In this document: positions 27,262 to 37,219 of the stretch, piece by piece | How the letters are laid out: every line of letters begins with the position of its first letter | How positions within the stretch are numbered: the first letter of the stretch is position 1 | Source: Flavobacterium sp. 9AF | GTDB taxonomy: Bacteria > Bacteroidota > Bacteroidia > Flavobacteriales > Flavobacteriaceae | Length of the DNA stretch: 64,000 nt | Assembly: GCF_902506265.1 (NCBI RefSeq) | Contig: NZ_LR733556.1 | Span: 1,367,655-1,431,654, forward strand | Direction of reading: 5' to 3' | Position numbers and translations under genes: made by a program | The notes under the pieces: generated by a model | Seen by the model: only the letters and a program-made list of their open reading frames with translations | Database searches by the model: none | What the model was told of the DNA's origin: nothing

Positions 27262-29031
27262 TTAATGATGTAATTCTTCTTCTCCTTCTTTCATTGGAGT
27301 AATTTGAGTAACAAAATCATCATCGTGACCTGGTTTACTATAATCATAAGCCCAACGGTGTACTTCCGGTATTTCACCTGGCCAGTTGCCATGAACATGT
27401 TCAACTGGTGTAGTCCACTCAAGAGTGTTTGATTTCCAAGGGTTTTGAGTTGCTTTTTTACCATAGAAAATACTATAGAAAAAGTTCCAGAAGAAAACAA
27501 CTTGAAAAACAGCACCAACAATTGCAAAAATTGTAATCAAAACATTCACATCAGCTAACTCATCAAATAATGGAAATGCTGAATTTGTATAGTAACGTCT
27601 AGGTAAACCAGCCATACCGATAAAGTGCATTGGAAAAAACACTCCATAAGCACAAACAGCAGTTATCCAAAAATGCACATATCCTAGTGTTTTGTTCATC
27701 ATTCTACCAAACATTTTAGGAAACCAATGATATACCCCAGCAAAGAAACCATAAAGAGCTGAAATACCCATTACTAAGTGGAAGTGAGCTACAACGAAAT
27801 ATGTGTCATGAACATTAATATCTAAAGTAGAATCTCCTAATATAATACCCGTTAAACCACCAGTGATAAATGTTGATACTAATCCAATTGAAAACAACAT
27901 AGCAGGATTCAATTGCAGATTACCTTTCCAAAGAGTGGTAATATAATTAAATGCTTTTACTGCAGAAGGAATAGCAATTAATAATGTTGTAAATGTAAAT
28001 ACTGAACCTAAAAACGGATTCATTCCCGAAACGAACATATGGTGCCCCCAAACAATTGTTGATAAGAATGCAATTGCCAAAATAGAAGCAATCATTGCTC
28101 TATAACCAAAAATAGGCTTTCTAGAATTTGTAGCAATAATTTCAGACGTAATACCTAAAGCAGGTAATAAAACGATATATACCTCTGGGTGACCTAAGAA
28201 CCAAAATAAGTGTTCAAACAATACAGGTGATCCACCTTGATAATGTAATACTTCACCTTTAATGAATATATCAGACAAGAAGAAAGATGTACCAAAACTT
28301 CTATCAAAAATTAATAATAATGCTGCTGAAAATAATACTGGAAACGAAACAATTCCTATGATTGCAGTTACAAAAAATGCCCATACTGTTAATGGCAATC
28401 TAGTCATTGTCATTCCTTTTGTTCTAAGGTTAATTACTGTAACTACATAATTTAATGACCCCATTAATGAAGAAGCAATAAATATAGCCATAGAAACTAA
28501 CCATAAAGTCATACCCAAACCAGAACCAGGTATTGCTTCAGGCAATGCACTTAGAGGAGGATATATTGTCCAACCTGCTGATGCCGGTCCAGATTCTACA
28601 AATAAAGATATTAACATGATTACAGAAGACAAGAAAAACATCCAGTAAGAAAGCATATTCATAAAACCAGAAGCCATATCGCGTGCTCCAATTTGTAATG
28701 GAATAAGTAAATTACTAAAAGTACCGCTTAATCCTGCTGTTAATACAAAGAATACCATAATAGTACCATGTATTGTTACTAATGCTAAATAAATATCATT
28801 ACGCATTACACCTCCAGGTGCAAAATTTTCACCTAAAAGAAATTTAAATATACCAAAAGATTGTTCTGGCCAAGCTATTTGCATACGGAATAAAATAGAA
28901 AGTAATACTCCTACAATTCCCATAATTAAACCTGTTATCAGGTATTGCTTAGCGATCATCTTATGATCTAAACTAAAAATATATTTAGTAATAAATGTTT
29001 CTTTATGATGACCGTGTTCGTGTGCTGACAT
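27262..29031 (-). CDS. ctaD: Cytochrome c oxidase subunit I
   Basis: A 589-residue, 12-helix catalytic subunit of an aa3-type oxidase holding heme a, heme a3 and CuB. The A-type motif FLGHPEVYIVLLP is present (the His is a CuB ligand and the Glu ends the D channel), followed by GHHMFVSGM with the two other CuB His ligands and HDTYFVVAHFHLV with heme ligands. Both ends are His-rich (HEHGHHKE at the N-terminus, EEELHH at the C-terminus). It is the last gene of the ACIII-cox operon, 26 bases after subunit II. Heme A precursor and subunit III come from the locus at 1-2510. Confidence 0.96.
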   Translation of the reverse strand: MSAHEHGHHKETFITKYIFSLDHKMIAKQYLITGLIMGIVGVLLSILFRMQIAWPEQSFGIFKFLLGENFAPGGVMRNDIYLALVTIHGTIMVFFVLTAGLSGTFSNLLIPLQIGARDMASGFMNMLSYWMFFLSSVIMLISLFVESGPASAGWTIYPPLSALPEAIPGSGLGMTLWLVSMAIFIASSLMGSLNYVVTVINLRTKGMTMTRLPLTVWAFFVTAIIGIVSFPVLFSAALLLIFDRSFGTSFFLSDIFIKGEVLHYQGGSPVLFEHLFWFLGHPEVYIVLLPALGITSEIIATNSRKPIFGYRAMIASILAIAFLSTIVWGHHMFVSGMNPFLGSVFTFTTLLIAIPSAVKAFNYITTLWKGNLQLNPAMLFSIGLVSTFITGGLTGIILGDSTLDINVHDTYFVVAHFHLVMGISALYGFFAGVYHWFPKMFGRMMNKTLGYVHFWITAVCAYGVFFPMHFIGMAGLPRRYYTNSAFPLFDELADVNVLITIFAIVGAVFQVVFFWNFFYSIFYGKKATQNPWKSNTLEWTTPVEHVHGNWPGEIPEVHRWAYDYSKPGHDDDFVTQITPMKEGEEELHH

Positions 29032-29057
29032 ATCTTATATTATTTTAATACCTTAAT

Positions 29058-30215
29058 CTATTTAATAATTTGAGCTACAACTTTTGTAGAATCTACAACT
29101 GTTTCAACTGGCTCAACTACTTCAGGAGTAGGTGCAGGCGCAGGTGTGTTTGCTTCAGCCCATTGAGATGCTAATGTTGGTTTATCTTTTAACCAAGTTT
29201 TAAAATCTTCAGGAGTATCGACTACAATTTTCATTTGCATATTATAATGAGAAGCTCCACAAATTTTATTACAAAGTAGTAAATAATCAAAAGTATAAGG
29301 CTCCAAAGCTTCTTCTCCATTAGCTTTTAACTCAATACTTTTTTTAGCTCTAATTTTGTTTATCTTATCTACTTTAGCTTTAATACCATCATCTTCACGC
29401 ATCTCTGCTGTTGTTTTAGTAGGTACAAATGCAAATTGTGTAATCATACCAGGAACACAATTCATTTGGGCTCTAAAATGAGGCATGTAAGCAGAATGTA
29501 ATACATCTTGTGATCTCATTTTAAAAACAACTTTTTTCCCTTTAGGAATATGAAGCTCAGTAACTACTTTATCATCTTGCGCAGCTGGATCAGATAAATC
29601 TACACCCAACGTATTCACACCTTCAATAAATCGAACATTTGCTTTACCTAATGTATTATCTTCACCAGAGTATCTTGCTTCCCAACTAAATTGTTTAGCA
29701 TATAATTCTACATAAATAACCTCTTCTTCATCATCATAATACATGATATTGTTCCAAGTATATAATCCATATAAAATTAAACCTGCTAATACAATAACTG
29801 GAATGATAGTCCAAACTGCTTCTAATTTATTATTATCCGCAAAATATAATGCTTTTTGACCTTGTTTTCCTCTATATTTAAAGGCAAAATAATGTAGTAA
29901 AAATTGTGTAATTGTTTGAACAATAAAAATAATAACTAAAGAGATAGTCATTAAATTATCATAATCTGGACCGTGATCTGAAGCTGGTGTACCTAATACT
30001 AAATCACCCCAAGCCCAAATAGAATAAATTGAGAATACATAGATAAAACCAACAAAAGCAAACATTAAATAACCATTAACACTATTGTCTTTATCATTGG
30101 CAATTTCAGAATCAGCTGAATTTGACCCTACTTGAGTTAAATCGAATATTTTAGTTAATTGCCAAATAGCAATTCCAATTAAAACTAAAACAAAGAATAT
30201 CAATAAACTTGTCAT
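29058..30215 (-). CDS. ctaC: Cytochrome c oxidase subunit II
   Basis: A 385-residue protein with an N-terminal membrane segment, two further helices and a periplasmic cupredoxin domain holding CuA, the entry point for electrons. The CuA ligand loop is visible as CNKICGASHYNM (canonical CxExCGxxHxxM, with Lys in place of Glu, and the two Cys, His and Met kept). The first His ligand is in DVLHSAYMPHFR. A proline- and valine-rich tail (PAPAPTPEVVEPVE) is typical of Bacteroidetes. It follows actF by 19 bases. Whether the Glu-to-Lys change affects the nearby Mg site cannot be told from the sequence. Confidence 0.95.
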   Translation of the reverse strand: MTSLLIFFVLVLIGIAIWQLTKIFDLTQVGSNSADSEIANDKDNSVNGYLMFAFVGFIYVFSIYSIWAWGDLVLGTPASDHGPDYDNLMTISLVIIFIVQTITQFLLHYFAFKYRGKQGQKALYFADNNKLEAVWTIIPVIVLAGLILYGLYTWNNIMYYDDEEEVIYVELYAKQFSWEARYSGEDNTLGKANVRFIEGVNTLGVDLSDPAAQDDKVVTELHIPKGKKVVFKMRSQDVLHSAYMPHFRAQMNCVPGMITQFAFVPTKTTAEMREDDGIKAKVDKINKIRAKKSIELKANGEEALEPYTFDYLLLCNKICGASHYNMQMKIVVDTPEDFKTWLKDKPTLASQWAEANTPAPAPTPEVVEPVETVVDSTKVVAQIIK

Positions 30216-30234
30216 TTGTTTATTTCTTTAAATA

Positions 30235-31587
30235 TTAATAATGAAAATGTTTGCTTTCCTCCATTAAAGGATTTCCTTTTGCTACTAAAGAAGCTTTAGT
30301 TAAAGTGGTAAACACAACAAAAATAAATAAACCTAAAAAGAAAGCTATTGAACCTAATTCAGACCATCCAATATACCATTGGTCTCCAACAGTAGCAGGC
30401 ATAATCATATTATAAAAATCAATATAATGTCCACATAAGATAACAATACCAGCCATAACTACTATCCAAGATAGACGTTTAAAATCGGTATTAATTAAAA
30501 TTAATAATGGGAATACAAAATTCATTACAAGCATACCAAAGAAAGGTAATTTATAGTTTTCTATTCTGAACACAAAATATGTAACCTCTTCAGGTATGTC
30601 TGAATACCATATTAACATAAACTGAGAAAACCATAAATACGTCCAGAAAATACTAATACCAAACATAAATTTAGCTAAATCGTGAATATGACTAGTATTT
30701 ACATATTCTAAAAGACCTTTAGATTTAAGGTATAATGTAATCAAGGCAATTGTAGTAATTCCACTTACAAAGAAGCTTGCAAATACATACCATCCAAATA
30801 ATGTACTGTACCAATGAGGGTCAACAGACATAATCCAATCCCAAGACATAATGGATTCTGAAACTATAAAGAAAACTAAGAATCCTGCTGCCCATTTAAA
30901 ATTCTTCTTATAATTTGTAATATCATTAGCTTCATCTTGGGCTAAAGAATTTTTTCTTGAAACATATCTATAAATATTCCATCCTGCTAAAAATATAGCC
31001 GCTCTTATTAAAAAGAAAGGAACATTTAAATACCCAGATTTTCCTTGTAATAAATGATCTTTAGCTACTACTGATTCATCCATCCAAACAAATAAATGAT
31101 TCATATGAAACCCAGAAAGAAGCAACACAATAAAGAAAATAATAGAACCTGGCAATAAGTATCCTGTGATTCCTTCCATTACCCTAAACAATATTGGAGA
31201 CCAACCTGCTTGAGCTGCTTGTTGAATAGCATAAAAAGCTAAAACTCCTACAGTTAAAAGCATAAAGAAAATACAAGCTACATAAAATGCAGACCAAGGT
31301 TTATTTTCTTGTTGATGCAAAACATGCTCAATATGCGCATCATGCTCATTTGTTTCATGTTTAACCTCAGTTTTATGTGTATCATGAGAAGATGATGGAG
31401 TAGCCTCATGATGTGTCGTATGTGCATGAGCTGTAGCTTTACCATGATGGTCATCATGAGCATTTTCTATCATTTCTTTAACTTCTTCTTTATTTGGCAC
31501 AGACATAAAACCTATACCAATTCCTATGATTCCTAAAACCATTAGGACTATTGAAAAAGTTTTTAATTTACTTGAAAACGTATACAT
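30235..31587 (-). CDS. actF: ACIII subunit ActF, quinol:cytochrome c oxidoreductase membrane subunit
   Basis: A membrane subunit of alternative complex III with about ten helices, related to NrfD and paired with ActC. The likely start is the ATG at 31587 (MYTFSSKLKTF, 450 residues); a TTG at 31602 would add five residues. Between the first and second helices (residues about 40-95) is a very His-rich loop with about 14 His in 55 residues (KATAHAHTTHHE and EHDAHIEHVLH). The His-rich insertion is not needed for the fold and may be lineage-specific. It is followed by ctaC and ctaD. Confidence 0.88.
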   Translation of the reverse strand: MYTFSSKLKTFSIVLMVLGIIGIGIGFMSVPNKEEVKEMIENAHDDHHGKATAHAHTTHHEATPSSSHDTHKTEVKHETNEHDAHIEHVLHQQENKPWSAFYVACIFFMLLTVGVLAFYAIQQAAQAGWSPILFRVMEGITGYLLPGSIIFFIVLLLSGFHMNHLFVWMDESVVAKDHLLQGKSGYLNVPFFLIRAAIFLAGWNIYRYVSRKNSLAQDEANDITNYKKNFKWAAGFLVFFIVSESIMSWDWIMSVDPHWYSTLFGWYVFASFFVSGITTIALITLYLKSKGLLEYVNTSHIHDLAKFMFGISIFWTYLWFSQFMLIWYSDIPEEVTYFVFRIENYKLPFFGMLVMNFVFPLLILINTDFKRLSWIVVMAGIVILCGHYIDFYNMIMPATVGDQWYIGWSELGSIAFFLGLFIFVVFTTLTKASLVAKGNPLMEESKHFHY

Positions 31588-31617
31588 ATTATTAATTTTC
31601 AAAAAAGTGTTTTACAA

Positions 31618-32163
31618 TTATAATTCAGATTTAAGTTTTAAAACGTAATCAGCTACTTGCCATCTTTCTTCTTGCGTTAATTGATTAGCATGTGAACCCA
31701 TAGAATTTAATCCATATGTTACTACGTGATAAATACTTCCTTCTGTTATTACTCTATCTTTATAGCTTGGAACTCCTAAAAATTTTTCTCTTTTTACTAA
31801 ATTACCTTTTCCATCACCTTTTTCTCCATGACAAATTGCACAATATATATTAAACAATTCTTTTCCTTTTTCAGAGTTAATTGATAAAGAGTCAAGAGGC
31901 GATTTAAGGGTCTCTTTTGCTAAAATATAACCTTCATTAGTATTAGGTATCTCATAAGGCACAAATCCTCTCTTTATTGAACCATGAGCTGGTAATTGAC
32001 CTTCTTTACCATTTTTAAACACTTCATGTTCAGAATACGTTTCATAAGGAACGGCTTCATACATGTTAGGAAAAAACTGATAGTTTGGTTTCGCATTATC
32101 ATGACATGAAGTAATCATAAATGTTAAACCTGCTATTGCTACTATTTTATATAAGCTTTTCAT
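31618..32163 (-). CDS. actE: ACIII subunit ActE, monoheme cytochrome c lipoprotein
   Basis: A 181-residue cytochrome c subunit of alternative complex III. The signal segment ends in a lipobox-like site (FMITSCHDN, Cys20), so it is likely a lipoprotein on the periplasmic side. One heme c motif, CAICHGEKGDGKG, lies near residue 113, with a Met in the segment GLNSMGSHANQL as a plausible axial ligand. ActE carries electrons between ActA and the downstream oxidase. It sits between actD and actF at close spacing. Confidence 0.92.
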   Translation of the reverse strand: MKSLYKIVAIAGLTFMITSCHDNAKPNYQFFPNMYEAVPYETYSEHEVFKNGKEGQLPAHGSIKRGFVPYEIPNTNEGYILAKETLKSPLDSLSINSEKGKELFNIYCAICHGEKGDGKGNLVKREKFLGVPSYKDRVITEGSIYHVVTYGLNSMGSHANQLTQEERWQVADYVLKLKSEL

Positions 32164-32171
32164 ATCTCGTA

Positions 32172-32696
32172 TTAATGCTTTTCAATTACTTTAACTTCTA
32201 CAGCTCCAGTCGATTTAAAAAACGATATTAAATCGTCTTCATTACCATGAACACCTACTTCCATTAAGAAATGATCATCTGTAGTTCTTACATCAGGATT
32301 TTCTGCTTTCTTGAAAGGCCATAATTTACTTCTCATGTAAAAAGTAATAACCATTAAATGCGCTGCAAAAAAAACTGTCATTTCAAACATAATAGGTACA
32401 AATGCAGGCATATTATCAATAAAACTAAAACTTGGTTTACCTCCGATATCTTGAGGCCAATCTACAATCATGATAAAACGCATCATGCTAACTGCTACTG
32501 ATAAACCTACTAGTCCATATAAGAAAGAAGCAATTGCGATTCTTGTAGGTGCTAATCCCATAGCTTTATCTAATCCATGTACAGGGAATGGGGTGTAAAC
32601 TTCCTCTATATGATGATGTGCTGCTCTTGTTTGTTTTACAGCATCCATTAAAACATCATCATCATTATATATAGCGTGTATAACTTTATTACTCAT
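32172..32696 (-). CDS. actD: ACIII subunit ActD (DUF3341)
   Basis: A 174-residue protein with two membrane helices in the middle (IAIASFLYGLVGLSVAVSMM and MFEMTVFFAAHLMVITFYM) and soluble ends. The N-terminal VIHAIYNDDDVLMDAVKQTR and the size fit the DUF3341/ActD family, a small accessory subunit of alternative complex III next to ActC. It is eight bases from actE and four from actC. It has no cofactor motif. Confidence 0.92.
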   Translation of the reverse strand: MSNKVIHAIYNDDDVLMDAVKQTRAAHHHIEEVYTPFPVHGLDKAMGLAPTRIAIASFLYGLVGLSVAVSMMRFIMIVDWPQDIGGKPSFSFIDNMPAFVPIMFEMTVFFAAHLMVITFYMRSKLWPFKKAENPDVRTTDDHFLMEVGVHGNEDDLISFFKSTGAVEVKVIEKH

Positions 32697-32700
32697 GATA

Positions 32701-34110
32701 TTAATGATTATCTGAATGATTATGTCCGTGTTCTTCTCTTTCTCTCTTATAATTATCTCCTGATGATTTTAAGATAGTCTTAACTTCAGCTTGAGCAATA
32801 ACTGGGAAACTTCTCGAGTATAATAAAAATAGTACAAAGAAGAATCCAATAGTTCCTATAAAAATACCTGCATCAACAAATGTTGGTTGGAACATAGTCC
32901 AAGATGATGGTAAATAATCTCTATGTAACGAGGTAACAATAATTACAAAACGCTCAAACCACATTCCAATATTTACTACAATTGAAATAATAAATGAGAA
33001 AGCTATACTTGTTCTTAATTTTTTAAACCACATGAACTGAGGTGAAAAAACATTACAAGTCATCATTAACCAATATGACCACCAATAAGGTCCTGTTGCT
33101 CTATTTAAGAAAGCGTATTGTTCATATTCTACTCCTGAATACCACGCAATAAATAATTCAGTAATATAAGCACATCCAACTATAGAACCTGTAATCATGA
33201 TAATAATATTCATCAATTCTATATGTTGAATAGTAATATACTCTTCAAGGTTTGACACTTTTCTCATGATAATTAACAAGGTATTTACCATTGCAAATCC
33301 TGAGAAAATTGCTCCAGCTACGAAGTAAGGAGGAAGAATTGTAGTATGCCATCCAGGAATTACTGAGGTAGCAAAGTCAAAAGATACAATTGTATGTACA
33401 GAAAGTACAAGAGGTGTAGCTAAACCTGCTAAAACTAATGAGACTTCTTCAAAACGTTGCCAATCTTTTGCTCTACCACTCCATCCGAATGATAAAGTAG
33501 AATATATTCTTTTAGTAAATGGTGTTATTGCTCTATCACGTAGCATAGCAAAGTCAGGTAATAAACCAGTCCACCAGAAAACTAATGAAACAGATAAATA
33601 CGTAGAAATTGCAAATACGTCCCATAATAATGGTGAATTAAAGTTCACCCATAATGAACCAAATTGATTTGGAATTGGCAATACCCAGTAACCTAACCAA
33701 GGACGTCCCATGTGAATAATTGGGAACAATCCTGCTTGCATAACTGAGAAGATTGTCATTGCTTCTGCAGAACGGTTGATAGCCATTCTCCATTTTTGAC
33801 GGAATAATAATAATACTGCAGAGATTAAGGTTCCTGCGTGACCGATACCTACCCACCAAACAAAGTTAGTGATATCCCAAGCCCAGCCTACTGTTTTGTT
33901 TAATCCCCAAGTACCTATACCTGTAGAGATAGTATAAATCATACAACCTAATCCATAAAGGAAAGCGGTTAAGGCAATTGAAAATACAATCCACCATTGT
34001 TTATTAGCTCTACCTTCAACTGGTCTAGCTACATCTACAGTAACATCGTGGTAAGATTTATTTCCTACTACTAAAGGTTTTCTAATGGGTGCTTCGTAAT
34101 GAGACGACAT
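32701..34110 (-). CDS. actC: ACIII subunit ActC (NrfD/PsrC-like)
   Basis: A 469-residue integral membrane protein with about ten helices, of the NrfD family. In alternative complex III this is the subunit thought to bind menaquinol and take part in proton movement. HAGTLISAVLLLFRQKWR and FPIIHMGRPWLGYW are typical. The C-terminal tail is charged and His-rich (HGHNHSDNH), as in other proteins of this operon. It lies between actB and actD. No heme motif is present, which agrees with the family. Confidence 0.93.
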   Translation of the reverse strand: MSSHYEAPIRKPLVVGNKSYHDVTVDVARPVEGRANKQWWIVFSIALTAFLYGLGCMIYTISTGIGTWGLNKTVGWAWDITNFVWWVGIGHAGTLISAVLLLFRQKWRMAINRSAEAMTIFSVMQAGLFPIIHMGRPWLGYWVLPIPNQFGSLWVNFNSPLLWDVFAISTYLSVSLVFWWTGLLPDFAMLRDRAITPFTKRIYSTLSFGWSGRAKDWQRFEEVSLVLAGLATPLVLSVHTIVSFDFATSVIPGWHTTILPPYFVAGAIFSGFAMVNTLLIIMRKVSNLEEYITIQHIELMNIIIMITGSIVGCAYITELFIAWYSGVEYEQYAFLNRATGPYWWSYWLMMTCNVFSPQFMWFKKLRTSIAFSFIISIVVNIGMWFERFVIIVTSLHRDYLPSSWTMFQPTFVDAGIFIGTIGFFFVLFLLYSRSFPVIAQAEVKTILKSSGDNYKREREEHGHNHSDNH

Positions 34111-34140
34111 AATCCTTTATATTGTTTCTTAAATTAATAC

Positions 34141-37100
34141 TTATTTAACGTTTCTTACTTTTACGTGATAGAAAACATTTGGTTTTGTACCAATGTGTTC
34201 TAGCAAATGATACATTCTTTCGTCTTCAGCTAATTTAGCTATTTGACTTTCTTTATCATTTACATCTCCAAATATCATTGCTCCACTTGAACAAGCAGCT
34301 GAACATGCAGTTTGGAATTCACCATCTTTTACTAATCTGCCTTCACGTTTTGCTTGAAGTTTTGTTGCTTGTGTCATTTGAATACACATAGAACATTTTT
34401 CCATAACTCCACGAGAACGAACATTTACATCAGGATTTAATACCATACGACCTAAATCGTCATTCATATGGTAATCAAATTCGCTGTTTTTATTATATAA
34501 GAACCAGTTAAAACGTCTTACTTTATAAGGACAGTTATTTGCACAATAACGTGTACCCACACATCTGTTATATGCCATGTGATTTTGTCCTTCTTTACCG
34601 TGAGAAGTAGCTGCCACAGGACAAACTGTTTCACAAGGTGCATGATTACAATGTTGACACATTACAGGTTGGAAAGCTACTTGAGGATTATCAGATGGAT
34701 TTTCCATCGAACTAAAAGTATCAATTGACTTCATCAATCCGGAAGTTCCTTCTTTTAATTCTACATCTTTACCAAAAGTTTCTTCATGTGAATAATACCT
34801 ATCGATACGTAACCAATGCATATCACGGCTTCTTCTTACTTCTGTTTTACCCACTACAGGAACGTTATTTTCTGCATGACAAGCAATAACACAAGCTCCA
34901 CATCCAGTACATGCATTTAAATCGATAGACAAATTAAAATGATGTCCTGTTGTTCTATCAAAAGAAGTCCACAAATCTACTTTAGTGGTAGGTGTTTCTT
35001 GGTGATCCAAAGATACCATCGGAACAGGATTCCAAACTTCTGCATCTTCATTTTTAAATATATCAAGAGTCGTTTCTTTAATAATATCGCCACGACCCAT
35101 TAATGTTTTTTGTAATTGAACACAAGCAAATTCATGCTCACCAGCTTCTTTTTCAATTTTAACTGATTGATTAGCATTAAAGTTATTGTATAATGTATAT
35201 GCATTAACTCCAACTTGCATTTCTTGCTTTAAAGCCGCTTTCTTACCATATCCAAAAGCAAGACCTACAGTTCCAATTGCCTGACCAGGTTGAATGATAA
35301 CGGGTACATTTGAAAGACTTAAATTACCTACTTTCAATGTTACATAACTACCGTTTAAACCTCCATTAGCTACATTCCAATTTTCTAATTTTAGATTTTC
35401 TGCATCTTTTCTAGAAATAGTAATATAATTATCCCAAGATACTCTTGTAATTGGATCAGGAAATTCTTGTAACCATGGATTATTAGCTTGTTGTCCATCT
35501 CCCATTCCTGTTTTAGTATATAATACCAAATCTAATTCTGATGATGAAGATTTAGCTTGGTTTAATGTACTCGCAGCACTTGAAAAATCAACTTGATTTG
35601 CTACTAAGGGCGTAATTTCAGTAGATACAAACCCATCATGAACGATCTGATTCCAAGATTTAGCTGTAACATTTGCTAAAGCAAAACCTTTTAAATAATC
35701 ATAATAAGTTGAACTATTTTCATTCCAAGTTAATAAAGCCTCTTGGAATTGTTTTGTATCAAATAATGGACGGATTGTTGGTTGAGTAACACTATAATGT
35801 CCTCTTTCTAAAGTAACATCTCCCCAAGATTCTAAATAATGTGGAGCTGCTGCTGCTACAGTACTTATTGCTGCTGTTTCATCTTCTTTCAAAGAAAATA
35901 CAACAGATAATTTCACTTTTTTAAGTGCCTCGGCAAAATCTTTAGAATTTGGTAATGTATAAACTGGATTTACACCATTCATAATAATTGTATGTACTTT
36001 TCCAGCTTTCATATCAGTAATCAATTGAGCTACTGATTTAGTATTACCTTTTCTAGTTAATCTAGCGCTATTTGGATTAAATGCTTCAGAACTAATAGCA
36101 TTATTAATTGCTAACACTAACAACTGTGCATTTACATCATCTAATCCTGTTACAACAACACCTTTCGATTTTGCAGATTGTAATTGACTAATAACTTTTG
36201 CTACATCAGTATTTTTAGCTTTTCCTCCACCAACAATTACATTATAAATATCTACTAAAGCTGCTTTTTGCTGAGCAATAGTCATTGGTATTCTTTTATC
36301 AGCATTTGCTCCTGCAAGGGACATATTAGCTTCAATTTGAATATGCTTAGACATCTTTCCATTCTTAGGAATCCTACCTTTAGCATATCCAGCATCATAT
36401 CCACCACCTTGCCAATCTCCTAAGAAATCTGCTCCAACTGAAACAATAACATCTGCTTTAGAAAAATCATAATTAGCTAGAGCACGAACCCCATAAACTT
36501 GTTCAAAAGCATCTAATGCATTCGAATCCGATACTGCATCATAAATAATATGTTGAACAGTAGGATATTTTATTTTTAAGTCTTCAATTAAAGCATCTGT
36601 TGAAGGACTTGCAATAGTATTTGTTAAAAGCACTATCGATCCATTTGTAGCCTTAGCATCTTCTAAACTAGCCTTAACTTTTGCATTTACTTCAGCCCAA
36701 CTTGCATTTTTACCAGCAATTTTAGGTTGTTTTAAACGCATACTGTCATATAATGAAAGTACAGAAGCATGCACTCTTGCATTAGCTCCAGTTTTAGATC
36801 CTTCTAAATTATTATTTTCAACTTTAATTGGACGACCTTCACGTGTTTTAATAAGAATATTAGCAAAATCAAAACCATCAGCAATTGTAGTAGCATAATA
36901 ATCAGCTACTCCAGGAATAATTTCCTCAGGCTGTACTACGTATGGTATAGATTTCACAACTGGACCTTCACATGCAGCTAATGAAGCAGCTGCAGTACTA
37001 AATCCTACATATTTTAAAAAGTCACGACGAGAAGTTGAACTGTTTGACAAGGCATTATTATCACCTAAAAACTCATCAACAGGAATTTGCTCAACAAACT

Positions 37101-37182
37101 CATTGTTTCTTAGCGTCTCAACAATAGAACTATTTTCGTTTAGCTCCTCAACACTTTTCCAGTATTTTTTGTTTGATGCCAT
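34141..37182 (-). CDS. actB: ACIII subunit ActB, iron-sulfur and molybdopterin-oxidoreductase-like
   Basis: A 1013-residue subunit. A twin-arginine signal-like motif with lipobox is seen at residues 51-71 (SRRDFLKYVG, LAAC with Cys71), after a 50-residue leader usual for this family. The N-terminal two-thirds resembles a molybdopterin oxidoreductase that has lost its cofactor. The C-terminal part from about residue 755 carries four iron-sulfur motifs (CTGCGACVIAC, CQHCNHAPCETVCP, CVGTRYCANNCPY, CSMCIQ with CSAAC). It passes electrons from quinol towards ActA. It lies between actA and actC in the canonical gene order. Confidence 0.95.
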   Translation of the reverse strand: MASNKKYWKSVEELNENSSIVETLRNNEFVEQIPVDEFLGDNNALSNSSTSRRDFLKYVGFSTAAASLAACEGPVVKSIPYVVQPEEIIPGVADYYATTIADGFDFANILIKTREGRPIKVENNNLEGSKTGANARVHASVLSLYDSMRLKQPKIAGKNASWAEVNAKVKASLEDAKATNGSIVLLTNTIASPSTDALIEDLKIKYPTVQHIIYDAVSDSNALDAFEQVYGVRALANYDFSKADVIVSVGADFLGDWQGGGYDAGYAKGRIPKNGKMSKHIQIEANMSLAGANADKRIPMTIAQQKAALVDIYNVIVGGGKAKNTDVAKVISQLQSAKSKGVVVTGLDDVNAQLLVLAINNAISSEAFNPNSARLTRKGNTKSVAQLITDMKAGKVHTIIMNGVNPVYTLPNSKDFAEALKKVKLSVVFSLKEDETAAISTVAAAAPHYLESWGDVTLERGHYSVTQPTIRPLFDTKQFQEALLTWNENSSTYYDYLKGFALANVTAKSWNQIVHDGFVSTEITPLVANQVDFSSAASTLNQAKSSSSELDLVLYTKTGMGDGQQANNPWLQEFPDPITRVSWDNYITISRKDAENLKLENWNVANGGLNGSYVTLKVGNLSLSNVPVIIQPGQAIGTVGLAFGYGKKAALKQEMQVGVNAYTLYNNFNANQSVKIEKEAGEHEFACVQLQKTLMGRGDIIKETTLDIFKNEDAEVWNPVPMVSLDHQETPTTKVDLWTSFDRTTGHHFNLSIDLNACTGCGACVIACHAENNVPVVGKTEVRRSRDMHWLRIDRYYSHEETFGKDVELKEGTSGLMKSIDTFSSMENPSDNPQVAFQPVMCQHCNHAPCETVCPVAATSHGKEGQNHMAYNRCVGTRYCANNCPYKVRRFNWFLYNKNSEFDYHMNDDLGRMVLNPDVNVRSRGVMEKCSMCIQMTQATKLQAKREGRLVKDGEFQTACSAACSSGAMIFGDVNDKESQIAKLAEDERMYHLLEHIGTKPNVFYHVKVRNVK

Positions 37183-37219
37183 ATTGTATATTGATATTAG
37201 CTTCTTAAATTATAATTAA

